NCBI GenBank assembly: GCA_963824905.1 | Contig: CAWGRH010000005.1 | Span: 1-64,000, forward strand | Length of the DNA: 64,000 bases | Direction: 5' to 3' | Origin: JAJPKK01 sp963824905 | GTDB lineage: Bacteria > Pseudomonadota > Alphaproteobacteria > Rhizobiales > Xanthobacteraceae | Shown here: positions 55,872-63,949 of the stretch, piece by piece | How the letters are laid out: every line of letters starts with the position of its first letter | Position numbering within the stretch: the stretch's first letter is position 1 | Made by a program: the position numbers and the translations under genes | Notes under the pieces: generated by a model | Told to the model about the DNA's origin: nothing | Databases searched by the model: none | The model's input: only the letters and a program-made list of their open reading frames with translations

Positions 55872-56358
55872 TCACGTCGCCGCCTTGCGCATCTCCGCGG
55901 CGGCGGCGCGCACCGCCTTGATGATGTTCTGGTAACCGGTGCAGCGGCAGAGGTTCGAGGCCAGTACGTCGAGCAGGTCCTCGTCGCCGATGTCCGGCTC
56001 GCGCTCGAGCACATTGACCGCGAGCATCAGGAAGCCGGGCGTGCAGAAGCCGCATTGCAGGCCGTGATGATCGATGAAGGCCTGCTGGATCGGATGCAGC
56101 GTGTCGCCGTCGGCGAGCCCCTCGACGGTGCGGATCTTGCGCCTGTCGGCCTGCACCGCGAACATCAGGCAGGCAGCGCACGGCGACGTCGTCGAGGATG
56201 ATGGTGCAGGCGCCGCAGATGCCGTGCTCGCAGCCGATGTGGGTGCCGGTCTGGCCGCAGTCGTCGCGGATGGCGTCGACCAGCGTGCGCCGCGGCTCGA
56301 CCCGAACGGGATAGTCGCGGCCGTTGATGTTGAGCGTGACGTCGACTTTCTCGGTCAT
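55872..56358 (-). CDS. Molybdenum hydroxylase [2Fe-2S] subunit, copy 3, frameshifted
   Basis: ATG 56358 opens TEKVDVTLNINGRDYPVRVE and the first cluster GCEHGICGACTIILDD. At about 56163-56172 (a repeated CTGCCTGCC) the frame shifts. One base later it reads LMFAVQADRRKIRTVEGLAD, QCGFCTPGFLMLAV and SNLCRCTGYQNIIKAVR with the second cluster. The span is 3n+1, so removing one base restores 161 residues with all eight cluster cysteines. The large subunit starts 11 bases after the stop. Confidence 0.85.
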
Positions 56359-56405
56359 GAGGTGCGGCGCTTCGAGCTTCCTGCGGGCACGATCTGTCCC
56401 TCTGA

Positions 56406-56513
56406 CCTCATCCTGAGGAGCCGGCGCAGCCGGCGTCTCGAAGGATGGCAATTGGGCATGGACTTGCGGCCATCCTTCGAGACGCGCGCAAGAGCGCGCT
56501 CCTCAGGATGAGG
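56406..56513. repeat. Nested inverted repeat between UbiD and the hydroxylase genes
   Basis: CCTCATCCTGAGGAGC (56406) pairs with GCTCCTCAGGATGAGG (to 56513), and inside CGTCTCGAAGGATGGC pairs with GCCATCCTTCGAGACG. This palindrome type is common in Rhizobiales genomes and would form a long stem in RNA. Confidence 0.65.
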
Positions 56514-56541
56514 CCCGCGAGGGATGGTAGACCGACACTCC

Positions 56542-58014
56542 TCACGCTCCCTTCGGCAGGAAGGCGGCGAACTTGGCGCGCACGCGGGCATCGAGCTCCT
56601 TGCTGGCGCGCGCCTCGATCGGGAAGGTGTCGCGCCGCGCCCACGGCTTGCAGGCGTCGATGACGACGCGGGCGTTGCGCGGGTCCTCGTGGCTGTAGGC
56701 CATCGGGTCGAGCGAGGTGCTCCAGCAGCCGCGCAGAATCTCGACGTCCTCGCGCGGATCGAAGCGGGTGCACATCGCCCACACCACCTGGTTCATGTCG
56801 GCGGGGTCGATGTCGTCGTCGACCACGACCACCCAGCGGTTGGCATAGGCGCCGGCATGGCACTGCGAGGCGATGAGGCCGGCCTGCTTGGAGTGGCCGC
56901 CATACATCTGCTTGATGGCGACGGTGAGCCACAGCCGACTGCCGCCGGCCTCGTGGGACCACACGCCCTTCACCTCGGGGATGCCGGCCGCTTCGAGCTG
57001 ATTCCACACCGCGCCGCAGCGGTAGGTGCCGCGGTAGAAGGTGTCGTCGTTGGGCGGCATGCCCGGCACCGCGCCGAGCAGCACCGGGTCGTTGCGGTGC
57101 CAGAACGTCTCGATACGGATCGCCGGCTCGCGCTTCTTGCCGCCGGCATAGTAGCCGGTCCACTCGCCGAGCGGGCCCTCGTCGACGAGATCATCGGGGT
57201 ACACGAAGCCCTCGAAGGCGATCTCCGCGTGCGCCGGAATCGGCAGGCCGGTCTTCGGCCCGATGATCACTTCGACGGGTTCGCCGAGCAGGCGTCCGGC
57301 CGCGTCGTACTCGTTCTTGCCGTACGGAATCTCGATCCCCGCCACCATGAACAGCGCCGGATGCATGCCGCACACCACCGCGATCGGGCACGGCTTTCCG
57401 AGCTCGTGCCAGCGCCGCATGATCAGGTTCCCGTGCTTGCCCTTCGATGTCATTATCGAGGCGACGCGACGGTCCTGGGCCTGGATGCGGTAAGCGCCGT
57501 AATTGATCCACCCGGTGTCGGGGTGCTGCATGACCACCATGCAGCCGGTGCCGATGTAACGGCCGCCGTCGTGCTCGTGCCATTTCGGGGTCGGGATTTT
57601 GAGAATGTCGATGTCGCTTCCCGTGGCGACGTTCTCCATCAGCGGCCCGTCGTCGACCGTCACCGGTGGAATGGTCTCGGTGTTCTTCATGTAGGCGCGC
57701 CAGTAGCGCACGAGGTCCATCTCGCTCGTGTCGGCCGGCATGCCGAGAGTGAGATTGATCCGCCGCACGGAGGTGAGGATGTTCGCAACCACCCGATGGC
57801 CCCGCGGGAAGCCGGGGATGTCGTCGAACATCACCGCCGGCGCCCCCATGGTGCGCTGGTAGATGTCGACGATGCCGCCGATCTCCTCGTCGCGCCCGGC
57901 GCCGGGGATGGTTACCAGCTCGCCGGCCGCCTCCATCTCCGCCAGCCAGACGCGGAGGTCCTGCTTGGGGGCGTTGCGCAGGCGTCGCTCGGCGCGCGGC
58001 ACGGTGTCTAGCAT
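56542..58014 (-). CDS. UbiD-family prenylated-FMN decarboxylase
   Basis: UbiD enzymes reversibly (de)carboxylate aromatic or unsaturated acids with prenylated FMN. ATG 58014 follows GGAGGAG at good spacing and gives 490 residues, the normal length. Landmarks are LRVWLAEMEAAGELVTIPG, FPRGHRVVANILTSVRRINL, PTPKWHEHDGGRYIGTGCMV, NYGAYRIQAQDRRVASIM, IPAHAEIAFEGFV and the active-site region GPLGEWTGYYAGGKKREP. Then come WSHEAGGSRLWLTVAIKQM and VVVVDDDIDPADMNQVVWAM. It is closer to the catabolic branch (phenolic or pyrrole-type acids) than to ubiquinone UbiD, judged by context only. UbiX, which makes the cofactor, is not in the window. Confidence 0.92.
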   Translation of the reverse strand: MLDTVPRAERRLRNAPKQDLRVWLAEMEAAGELVTIPGAGRDEEIGGIVDIYQRTMGAPAVMFDDIPGFPRGHRVVANILTSVRRINLTLGMPADTSEMDLVRYWRAYMKNTETIPPVTVDDGPLMENVATGSDIDILKIPTPKWHEHDGGRYIGTGCMVVMQHPDTGWINYGAYRIQAQDRRVASIMTSKGKHGNLIMRRWHELGKPCPIAVVCGMHPALFMVAGIEIPYGKNEYDAAGRLLGEPVEVIIGPKTGLPIPAHAEIAFEGFVYPDDLVDEGPLGEWTGYYAGGKKREPAIRIETFWHRNDPVLLGAVPGMPPNDDTFYRGTYRCGAVWNQLEAAGIPEVKGVWSHEAGGSRLWLTVAIKQMYGGHSKQAGLIASQCHAGAYANRWVVVVDDDIDPADMNQVVWAMCTRFDPREDVEILRGCWSTSLDPMAYSHEDPRNARVVIDACKPWARRDTFPIEARASKELDARVRAKFAAFLPKGA

Positions 58015-58050
58015 CAAGCGCTCCTCCGAGGCCGGTCTTTGAGGCCCCAG

Positions 58051-58086
58051 TGTTCCAAAAGTGAGAATTTTTTCGAATATGGAACA
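58051..58086. promoter_or_regulatory. Candidate operator upstream of UbiD
   Basis: TGTTCCA (58051-58057) and TGGAACA (58080-58086) form an inverted pair with a 22-base AT-rich spacer, 37 bases before the UbiD start. The region is the most AT-rich in this part of the window. No regulator gene is adjacent. Confidence 0.4.
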
Positions 58087-58117
58087 GTGCCGATGGGGCG
58101 TCAACGGACCGCGAACC

Positions 58118-58230
58118 GTCATTCCGGGGCGCGCGTCAGCGCGAACCCGGAATCCAGCGGGTGGTCGCTAACAGACGCGCCCCGCAGATTTTGGATTCCG
58201 GGTTCGGCCTGCGGCCGCCCCGGAATGACA
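58118..58230. repeat. Nested inverted repeat between UbiD and the Bug gene
   Basis: GTCATTCCGGGGC (58118) pairs with GCCCCGGAATGAC (to 58229), and GAACCCGGAATCCA pairs with TGGATTCCGGGTTC inside. It could end the transcript of the oxidase and receptor genes before UbiD. Confidence 0.65.
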
Positions 58231-58250
58231 CTGTTATTGCGGATTGCCCG

Positions 58251-59321
58251 CTACTTCGCACCCGGCGTGATGATGGCGCGGACCTCGGCGATGATGTCCG
58301 GCGGAGTCGCGTAGAGATCGCCGAGCAGCTTGTCGAGATCGCCGCCGCGGACGGGATTGATCTCGAGGCCCCGCCCGGTGGCTTCCGCGACATACTCCGG
58401 ATCGGCCATGGTGGCATCGAAGGCGCGCCGTAGCGCCTCTTTGCGATCGGCCGGGATCGCCGGTGGCGCCACCACCGGGCGCCCCATCACCTGGCGGCCG
58501 AGGATAACGTTGACGATCTGCCGCTGCCGGTCGGTCGTCGCGTGCTCGGCGAGCAGCGGCACGTCGGCGAGGTCGGGAATGCGGTGCGCGGCGAGTTGCA
58601 CCAGCACGTTGAGCCGGTGGCCGGTGATCCATTCCGGCCGCTGCAGCTTGATGCTGGACCACGTCCAGCCGCAGCGGCCGTCGACCTCGCCGCGCTCGAT
58701 GGCGAGCGTCATCTCGGCGCTGCCGGGATAGCCGGCGACGAGGCGGAGCTTCGCGCCGAACACGTTCTTGATCATGGTCGCGAAGATATCGGGATCGGAA
58801 CCCGAGCCTTCGCCGGCGACGGTGAAGGGGGTGGCGAGCAGGTCGTCCCAGGTCTTGACCTTGGACATGCTCGAGGTCGCGCACACGCTCGTCTCGTTGG
58901 TGATGCTGCCGAGCCAGCTGAACTTGCGGGCGTCGTACTGGGTGTTGCTCGCGCCGATCAGCGGCTCCATCGCCATGCCGCGGGAGAAGATGCCGATGGT
59001 CGAGCCGTCCTTGGGCGCGGCGTTGTAGAGGAAATTGGCGCTGCGCAAACTGCCGCCGCCCGGCATGTTCTGCACGATGATCCCGGGGTTGCCGGGGATA
59101 TGCTTGCCGAGATGGCGGGCCAGCAGCCGGCCATGGATGTCGTAGCCTCCGCCGACGCTGTAGCCGATTACGAGATTGAGGGTGCGGCCGCGATAGAAGT
59201 CCTCGACCGATTGCGCCTTCGCCACGGGGGCGTGCACGGCGAGACACGCAAGCAGCATGGCCGTCAGCCGCATCGCGCGCGGCAGCAACGAGGCTATGGC
59301 AGTCGCGCCCCGCATTTTCAT
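58251..59321 (-). CDS. Bug-family tripartite tricarboxylate transporter receptor
   Basis: ATG 59321 overlaps the stop of the multicopper oxidase gene by four bases (ATGA), with AGGTGG upstream. The 356-residue protein has signal peptide MLLACLAVHAPVAKA and the Bug pattern LVIGYSVGGGYDIHGRLLAR, GNPGIIVQNMPGGGSLRSAN, APKDGSTIGIFSRGMAMEP and GEGSGSDPDIFATMIKNVF, then SAEMTLAIERGEVDGRCG. It should bind an organic acid for uptake. Permease genes are absent, but coupling to the oxidase suggests a substrate linked to this locus. Confidence 0.9.
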   Translation of the reverse strand: MKMRGATAIASLLPRAMRLTAMLLACLAVHAPVAKAQSVEDFYRGRTLNLVIGYSVGGGYDIHGRLLARHLGKHIPGNPGIIVQNMPGGGSLRSANFLYNAAPKDGSTIGIFSRGMAMEPLIGASNTQYDARKFSWLGSITNETSVCATSSMSKVKTWDDLLATPFTVAGEGSGSDPDIFATMIKNVFGAKLRLVAGYPGSAEMTLAIERGEVDGRCGWTWSSIKLQRPEWITGHRLNVLVQLAAHRIPDLADVPLLAEHATTDRQRQIVNVILGRQVMGRPVVAPPAIPADRKEALRRAFDATMADPEYVAEATGRGLEINPVRGGDLDKLLGDLYATPPDIIAEVRAIITPGAK

Positions 59322-60772
59322 ATGACCACCTGGACCACACCCATCATGCCTTTGTCCTCGTGGTCGACGGCATGGCAGTGATAGACGAAGCGCCCGACGA
59401 TCTCCGGATCGGTGAATGGGATCACCACCTTGATCACGCCCGGCCGGGCATCGGTCGCGGGCGGAATTGGGAAGGTGTCGCGCTGGCTGTCCTCGTCGCG
59501 TTTCACGCCGTTGACCTCGGTGACGATGAACGCGGTCTGGTGGATGTGGAAGCTGTGATACTGCTGGTCGGTGTTGACGACGGTCCACTCCTCGGTGTCG
59601 CCGAGCTTCACCGTCTGATCGACGCGGTCGTCGTCCATCACCTTGCCGTCGATCATGAAGACGCTGCGATCCTCGGTGCGCGAATAGACGATCCGCCGCT
59701 GCCGCGCGATCGGGCTCTTGCGGACCTCGTCGAACCAGCGCGGGCCGGCGACGCGCTGGCGCAGCACCTCGGGCTCCGCGTCGGCGTTCGCCGCAGGACC
59801 AGCAGACACCACGGTCGCGATCTGCTGGGCGGGGAATGGATCGCGCCACGCCATATTCTTGAACAGCGGCGTGTTTACCGCGTACTCGCCCGCCGGCGGC
59901 CCGATCACGATCGCGTCGAGGCGCTGGCCCGGACCGAGAATGACCTGGTCGACCTTCTTGGGCTGCGCCAGCGGATGTCCGTCGGTCGCGATGACATAAA
60001 GCGCCATCCCCTGTATCTGCAGCGGGAAGAACAGCGTCGCGCCGATATGGGCGATCCGCCAGAACTGCATCTCGCCCGGCCTGATGTCCACCAGAGGATT
60101 GAGCTGGCCGTTGACGGTGATGATCTCGCGGCCGCCGCCGGGCTCGGCGTGCTTGATCAGGAAAAACCGCTCGGGCAATCCGGCGACGATCGGAAACTGT
60201 GTGTCCGTGCCCTCGACCACGAATGCGCCGGACATGCCGCCGAGCATCTGCTTGGTGACGAAGCCGTGGCCGTGCGGATGGTACCAATAGAGGCCGGGCT
60301 CCTGCCGGCCGGCGCGCGGTATCGTCACCTCGTAGTGGAATTCGTGTCCCGGCTGGAGATGGATGAAGACGTTGTCGCTTCGTCCGCGCGGCGACACGCT
60401 CATGCCGTGGAAATGCAGGTTCGTGAACCCTTCGGTGAGCTCGTTGTGCAGCGCGACGCGCATGACGTCGCCCAGCCGGACCCGCCACAGCGGCGGCAGA
60501 TACGTCCCGTTGTAGAAGAACCCCGGCAGCTCGGTCTCGCCGATCTGCAGCCGATGCGGCGCCGCGGTCAGCGTCGTCTCGAAGACGCCGCTCCGGCTGC
60601 GGATTTCCATCGGCTGCACCAGGGGCTCGCGCTGCGCCGCCGCCCGGTCCGCGCGCAGCACCGCGGTGCCGGCGCCGAGCAGCGCGGCGCCCGGCCGCCA
60701 GGTGGCTGCGGCGACGCCGGCTGATGATTTCAGGAACGAGCGCCGGTCGAAACCGACTTTCTGCAAGGACAT
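59318..60772 (-). CDS. Multicopper oxidase with Tat signal
   Basis: A 484-residue periplasmic laccase-like oxidase. The N-terminus DRRSFLKSSAG is a twin-arginine signal. Copper ligands lie in NLHFHGMSVSPRGRSDN (His120, His122), GLYWYHPHGHGF (His165, His167), HSFHIHQTAFIV and VYHCHAVDHEDKGMMGVV. The last has the His-Cys-His trinuclear/type 1 link and an axial Met. Such enzymes oxidise phenols, Cu(I) or other metals with O2. Because the binding-protein gene is fused to it by overlap and UbiD follows, a phenolic substrate is a reasonable inference. Confidence 0.92.
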   Translation of the reverse strand: MSLQKVGFDRRSFLKSSAGVAAATWRPGAALLGAGTAVLRADRAAAQREPLVQPMEIRSRSGVFETTLTAAPHRLQIGETELPGFFYNGTYLPPLWRVRLGDVMRVALHNELTEGFTNLHFHGMSVSPRGRSDNVFIHLQPGHEFHYEVTIPRAGRQEPGLYWYHPHGHGFVTKQMLGGMSGAFVVEGTDTQFPIVAGLPERFFLIKHAEPGGGREIITVNGQLNPLVDIRPGEMQFWRIAHIGATLFFPLQIQGMALYVIATDGHPLAQPKKVDQVILGPGQRLDAIVIGPPAGEYAVNTPLFKNMAWRDPFPAQQIATVVSAGPAANADAEPEVLRQRVAGPRWFDEVRKSPIARQRRIVYSRTEDRSVFMIDGKVMDDDRVDQTVKLGDTEEWTVVNTDQQYHSFHIHQTAFIVTEVNGVKRDEDSQRDTFPIPPATDARPGVIKVVIPFTDPEIVGRFVYHCHAVDHEDKGMMGVVQVVI

Positions 60773-60827
60773 GAACGCACTCTCATCGGTCGGTGCCCGA
60801 TGCTAGTGAGAACGGGGTGCAGGTTCA

Positions 60828-60843
60828 ATTCGCATTTGCGTAT
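60828..60843. promoter_or_regulatory. Candidate operator upstream of the multicopper oxidase
   Basis: ATTCGCATTTGCGTAT is an almost perfect 16-base palindrome (one mismatched pair) 56 bases before the oxidase start codon, in an AT-richer promoter region. It has the size of an IclR- or GntR-type site. Confidence 0.4.
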
Positions 60844-60914
60844 GTACCTGGCTCGGAACCTGAGCACCGCCAAGATGATCTTCGCTGACGGCTGCTTGTT
60901 GCCCACGCCGGGCC

Positions 60915-62081
60915 TCAGCCCCACAGCTCCATCGACGCGAGCTGCGCCCCGGCGGCGAGCGCTTCGAGCTTCGCCCACATGATCGAAGGATGCACCCGCC
61001 GGTACATCGGGCTTTGCGCAAAGCCGCAGTCAGTGCCGGCGATGACGTTCTCGCGGCCGACGAGCTTCGCCAGCCGGACGATCCGCTCGCACACGAGCTC
61101 CGGATGTTCGACGATGTTGGTGGCGTGACTGATGACGCCGGGAATGAGCACCTTGCCGGCCGGCAGCTTCACGCTCTGCCACACCTTCCACTCGTGCTCG
61201 TGGCGCGGGTTGGCACCCTCGATCACGTAAGCGCCGACCCGCATCTTGAGGATGAGATCGACGATGTCGCGCAGCGGGACGTCGGTCGTGTGCGGTCCCG
61301 GCCAGCTTCCCCAGCACACGTGATAGCGCACGCGATCCTCGGGGATGCCTTCGAGGGCATGGTTCACCACCTCGACATAGCGCGCGACCCAGTCGCGGTA
61401 GTCGGCAAAGCTCGCCGGCGGCACCATGCGGTCGAAGGTGACGGCGGTGCGTGCATCGTCGAGCTGCACCAGGAAGCCGGCATCGACGATCATGCGGTAT
61501 TCGCTGCGCATCGCCTCGGCGATCGCCTGCAGGCAGTCGTCCTCGCTCGCGTAATACTCGTTCTTGCGGTCGGGGATGACGCTCGCCGGCGCTGCGACCG
61601 GCAGAAACGCATCGACCGCCGGGCTCTTCGCCAGCGCGGCCTTGAAGTTGTCGATGTCGCGCTGGAGCGCCGCCTGACCAGTGTAAGTGATCGGGCCGAT
61701 GCAGGCGGCCTCCGATTGCGTCGCCGGGGCGTCGCGCGCATCGAGCTCGGCGTAGAACTCGGCAAAGCGGGTACGATCGGCGCCGCGCGCGAACGGATTG
61801 GCCCCGGCTTTCAGCGGCCGCCGCTCGAAGCCGGAGAGGCGCTCCAGCGCATATTGCGACCAGCTGATGGTCTTGCCGAACTCGCCGTCGCTGACGACGT
61901 CGATGCCCGCCTCCGCCTGCTGGCGCACGATCTCGGCGACCGAGGCGCGCAGGCACGCGGCGAAGGCCGCTTCATCGACCGGCTTGCGCTCCTGCTGGGC
62001 GCGCAGGAACTCGATCAACGCCGGCGGCCGGATCAGGCTGCCGACATGGGTGGTGAGGATGCGTGCGGTGCTGCGTTTCAT
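60915..62081 (-). CDS. Cobalamin-independent methionine synthase-like protein (MetE C-terminal family)
   Basis: A 388-residue protein of the zinc-dependent MetE/epoxyalkane-CoM transferase-like family. It starts ILTTHVGSLIRPPALIEFL, then AEAGIDVVSDGEFGKTISWS, AGFLVQLDDARTAVTF, RVRYHVCWGSWPGPHTTD and LAKLVGRENVIAGTDCGFAQ. The His/Cys (YHVCWG) and Cys (GTDCGF) are probable zinc ligands. Short single-domain members rarely make methionine. Many are thought to be methyl- or alkyl-transferases in catabolic loci, which fits here. Confidence 0.88.
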   Translation of the reverse strand: MKRSTARILTTHVGSLIRPPALIEFLRAQQERKPVDEAAFAACLRASVAEIVRQQAEAGIDVVSDGEFGKTISWSQYALERLSGFERRPLKAGANPFARGADRTRFAEFYAELDARDAPATQSEAACIGPITYTGQAALQRDIDNFKAALAKSPAVDAFLPVAAPASVIPDRKNEYYASEDDCLQAIAEAMRSEYRMIVDAGFLVQLDDARTAVTFDRMVPPASFADYRDWVARYVEVVNHALEGIPEDRVRYHVCWGSWPGPHTTDVPLRDIVDLILKMRVGAYVIEGANPRHEHEWKVWQSVKLPAGKVLIPGVISHATNIVEHPELVCERIVRLAKLVGRENVIAGTDCGFAQSPMYRRVHPSIMWAKLEALAAGAQLASMELWG

Positions 62082-62124
62082 GTGAAGCTCTGAACGTCAC
62101 GATTATCGGCGGATCGGCTTCCGC

Positions 62125-62280
62125 ACCTCTCCCCGTGTACGGGGAGAGGTCGGATCGCGAAGCGATCCGGGTGAGGGGGCCTCGCCGCGAGTTTGAGCGT
62201 CAGAGATATTCTCGGACGCTCAGACTCGCGAAACCGCCCCCTCACCCCGACCCTCTCCCCGCGCGCGGGGAGAGGGGGAA
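62125..62280. repeat. Large inverted repeat between divergent genes
   Basis: CCTCTCCCCGTGTACGGGGA (62125) and CGCGCGCGGGGAGAGG (to 62275) flank paired GGGTGAGGGGGC and GCCCCCTCACCC words and an inner GAGTTTGAGCGTC/GACGCTCAGACTC pair. The whole gap of about 320 bases upstream of EutA is mostly this element, typical of Rhizobiales intergenic palindromes. Confidence 0.65.
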
Positions 62281-62405
62281 GAAGCGCCGAGCCGCGTGGC
62301 AAAGGCGCTGCACCACTATGCGTTCGCGGCGCGCTTTACAAGCCGCAGCGGTTGCGCACACTGTGCCCACCGGATCGCGACCAGGCCCGGTTGGGCGGAA
62401 ACCTC

Positions 62406-63911
62406 ATGCACGAGCTCGACCTCTTTCACGAGCATCTCACGATGTCCGACGAGGAGCGTGCCGAGATCGCGCGCACCATCTGGAGCCAGGAGAACGTCGA
62501 GCTCTCCACCATCGGCATCGACATCGGCAGCTCGACCTCGCACCTCCTGTTCGCCAAGGTGCTGCTGCAGCGCCAGAGCCAGGGCCTGTCGAGCCGCTTC
62601 GTCGCCGTGCATCGCCAGGTGGTGTGGCGCTCGCCGATCATGCTCACGCCGTTCCTCGGCGACGGCACCATCGATGCGGCCGCGCTCGGCGACTTCATCG
62701 CGCGATGCTATCGCGACGCCGGCTTTGCGCGGGAGGACGTCGACTCGGGCGCGGTGATCCTCACCGGCGAGGCGATCAAACGGCGGAACGCCAAGGCGAT
62801 CGACGAGCTGTTTGCCGCCGAGGCCGGCAAGTTCGTCTGCGCTACCGCCGGCCACAAGCTCGAATGCGCGCTCGCCGCCCACGGCGCCGGCGCGGTCAGG
62901 CTTTCCAGAGAGCGCGAAAAATGCGTGCTCCATGTCGACGTCGGCGGCGGCACCACCAAGCTCGCGCTGATCGACAACGGCGTGCTTCTCGGCGTTGCGG
63001 CCTTCGCGGTGGGCGGCCGTCTTCTCGCCCGCGACGACACTGGCGCCTGGACGCGGGTCGACGAGGCGGCGCAGCGCGTCGCCGACGACCTTGGCATCGC
63101 CACCGACCCGGCGACACTCGCGGTAGCCGCTCCGCGCGAAGCAATCGCGCGCCGGCTCGCGACAATCGCAGCCGGTTACATTCTCGATGCCGCGCCCGAT
63201 GCGCTCGCTCGCTCGCTGCTGCTCACCGAGCCGCTGGTGCGCGTCAAGGCGCCGGACGCGATCACCTTCTCCGGCGGCGTGTCGGAATACGTCTTCGGCT
63301 ACGAGCACTGCGATTACGGCGACATCGCCCGCCCGCTCGCAGACGCGCTGCGCGCCGAGCTTGCGCGTCGCACGCGGCTTGCCGTGATCGATCCCGGCCA
63401 GCGCATCCGCGCCACCGTTATCGGCGCGTCCCAGTTCACCGTGCAGGTGAGTGGCAAGACCATCCATCTGCCGGGGCCGGGCGTGCTGCCCGTGCACAAC
63501 GTTCCCGTCGTTCATGTCGGGCTTGATCTCGACGGCGCGATCGACGGCGAGGCGCTTGCCGCGGCGATCACGGCGGCGCTCGCCCGGCTCGACCTCGATC
63601 CCGGCGGGCGCCTCGCCATCGCGTTCTCCTGGCACGGCGATCCCGACTATCACCGGCTCGCCGCCGCCGGCCGCGCCATCATGGCCGCGGTCGCGCCGAA
63701 CGGCACGCGGGCCGCGCCGCTGCTCCTGATGATCGACGGCGACGTCGGCAAGACCATGGGCCGCATCCTCACCCAGGAATTGGGGCTCGCCTGCGACCTC
63801 GTCTCGATCGACGGGGTCTCGCTCCAGGACCTCGACTTCGTCGATGTCGGCGCGCCGATCACCCCGCCAGGCGTGGTGCCTGTGGTGATCAAGTCGCTGC
63901 TGTTTTCCTAG
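62406..63911 (+). CDS. eutA: EutA-type ethanolamine ammonia-lyase reactivating factor
   Basis: EutA is an ASKHA-fold ATPase that exchanges damaged cobalamin in ethanolamine ammonia-lyase (EutBC). ATG 62406 gives 501 residues; the longer open frame upstream is repeat DNA. Motifs are ELSTIGIDIGSSTSHLLFAK (phosphate loop 1), AVILTGEAIKRRNAKAI, LHVDVGGGTTKLALI (phosphate loop 2) and AITFSGGVSEYVFGYE, then GDVGKTMGRILTQEL near the C-terminus. Length and order agree with the family. EutB and EutC are not in the window and may follow beyond the right edge. The gene is divergent from the MetE-like gene. Confidence 0.9.
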   Translation: MHELDLFHEHLTMSDEERAEIARTIWSQENVELSTIGIDIGSSTSHLLFAKVLLQRQSQGLSSRFVAVHRQVVWRSPIMLTPFLGDGTIDAAALGDFIARCYRDAGFAREDVDSGAVILTGEAIKRRNAKAIDELFAAEAGKFVCATAGHKLECALAAHGAGAVRLSREREKCVLHVDVGGGTTKLALIDNGVLLGVAAFAVGGRLLARDDTGAWTRVDEAAQRVADDLGIATDPATLAVAAPREAIARRLATIAAGYILDAAPDALARSLLLTEPLVRVKAPDAITFSGGVSEYVFGYEHCDYGDIARPLADALRAELARRTRLAVIDPGQRIRATVIGASQFTVQVSGKTIHLPGPGVLPVHNVPVVHVGLDLDGAIDGEALAAAITAALARLDLDPGGRLAIAFSWHGDPDYHRLAAAGRAIMAAVAPNGTRAAPLLLMIDGDVGKTMGRILTQELGLACDLVSIDGVSLQDLDFVDVGAPITPPGVVPVVIKSLLFS

Positions 63912-63949
63912 GCATTGTGGAATTGACTGACATATAGTTGGCGGCTGTC

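Noticed and set aside
56524..58011. A 495-codon plus-strand frame
   Set aside because: Antisense to UbiD, which has a full set of family motifs and a strong ribosome binding site.
58251..60488. A 745-codon minus-strand frame
   Set aside because: Its first half is an out-of-frame reading of the multicopper oxidase; only the Bug receptor part from 59321 is real.
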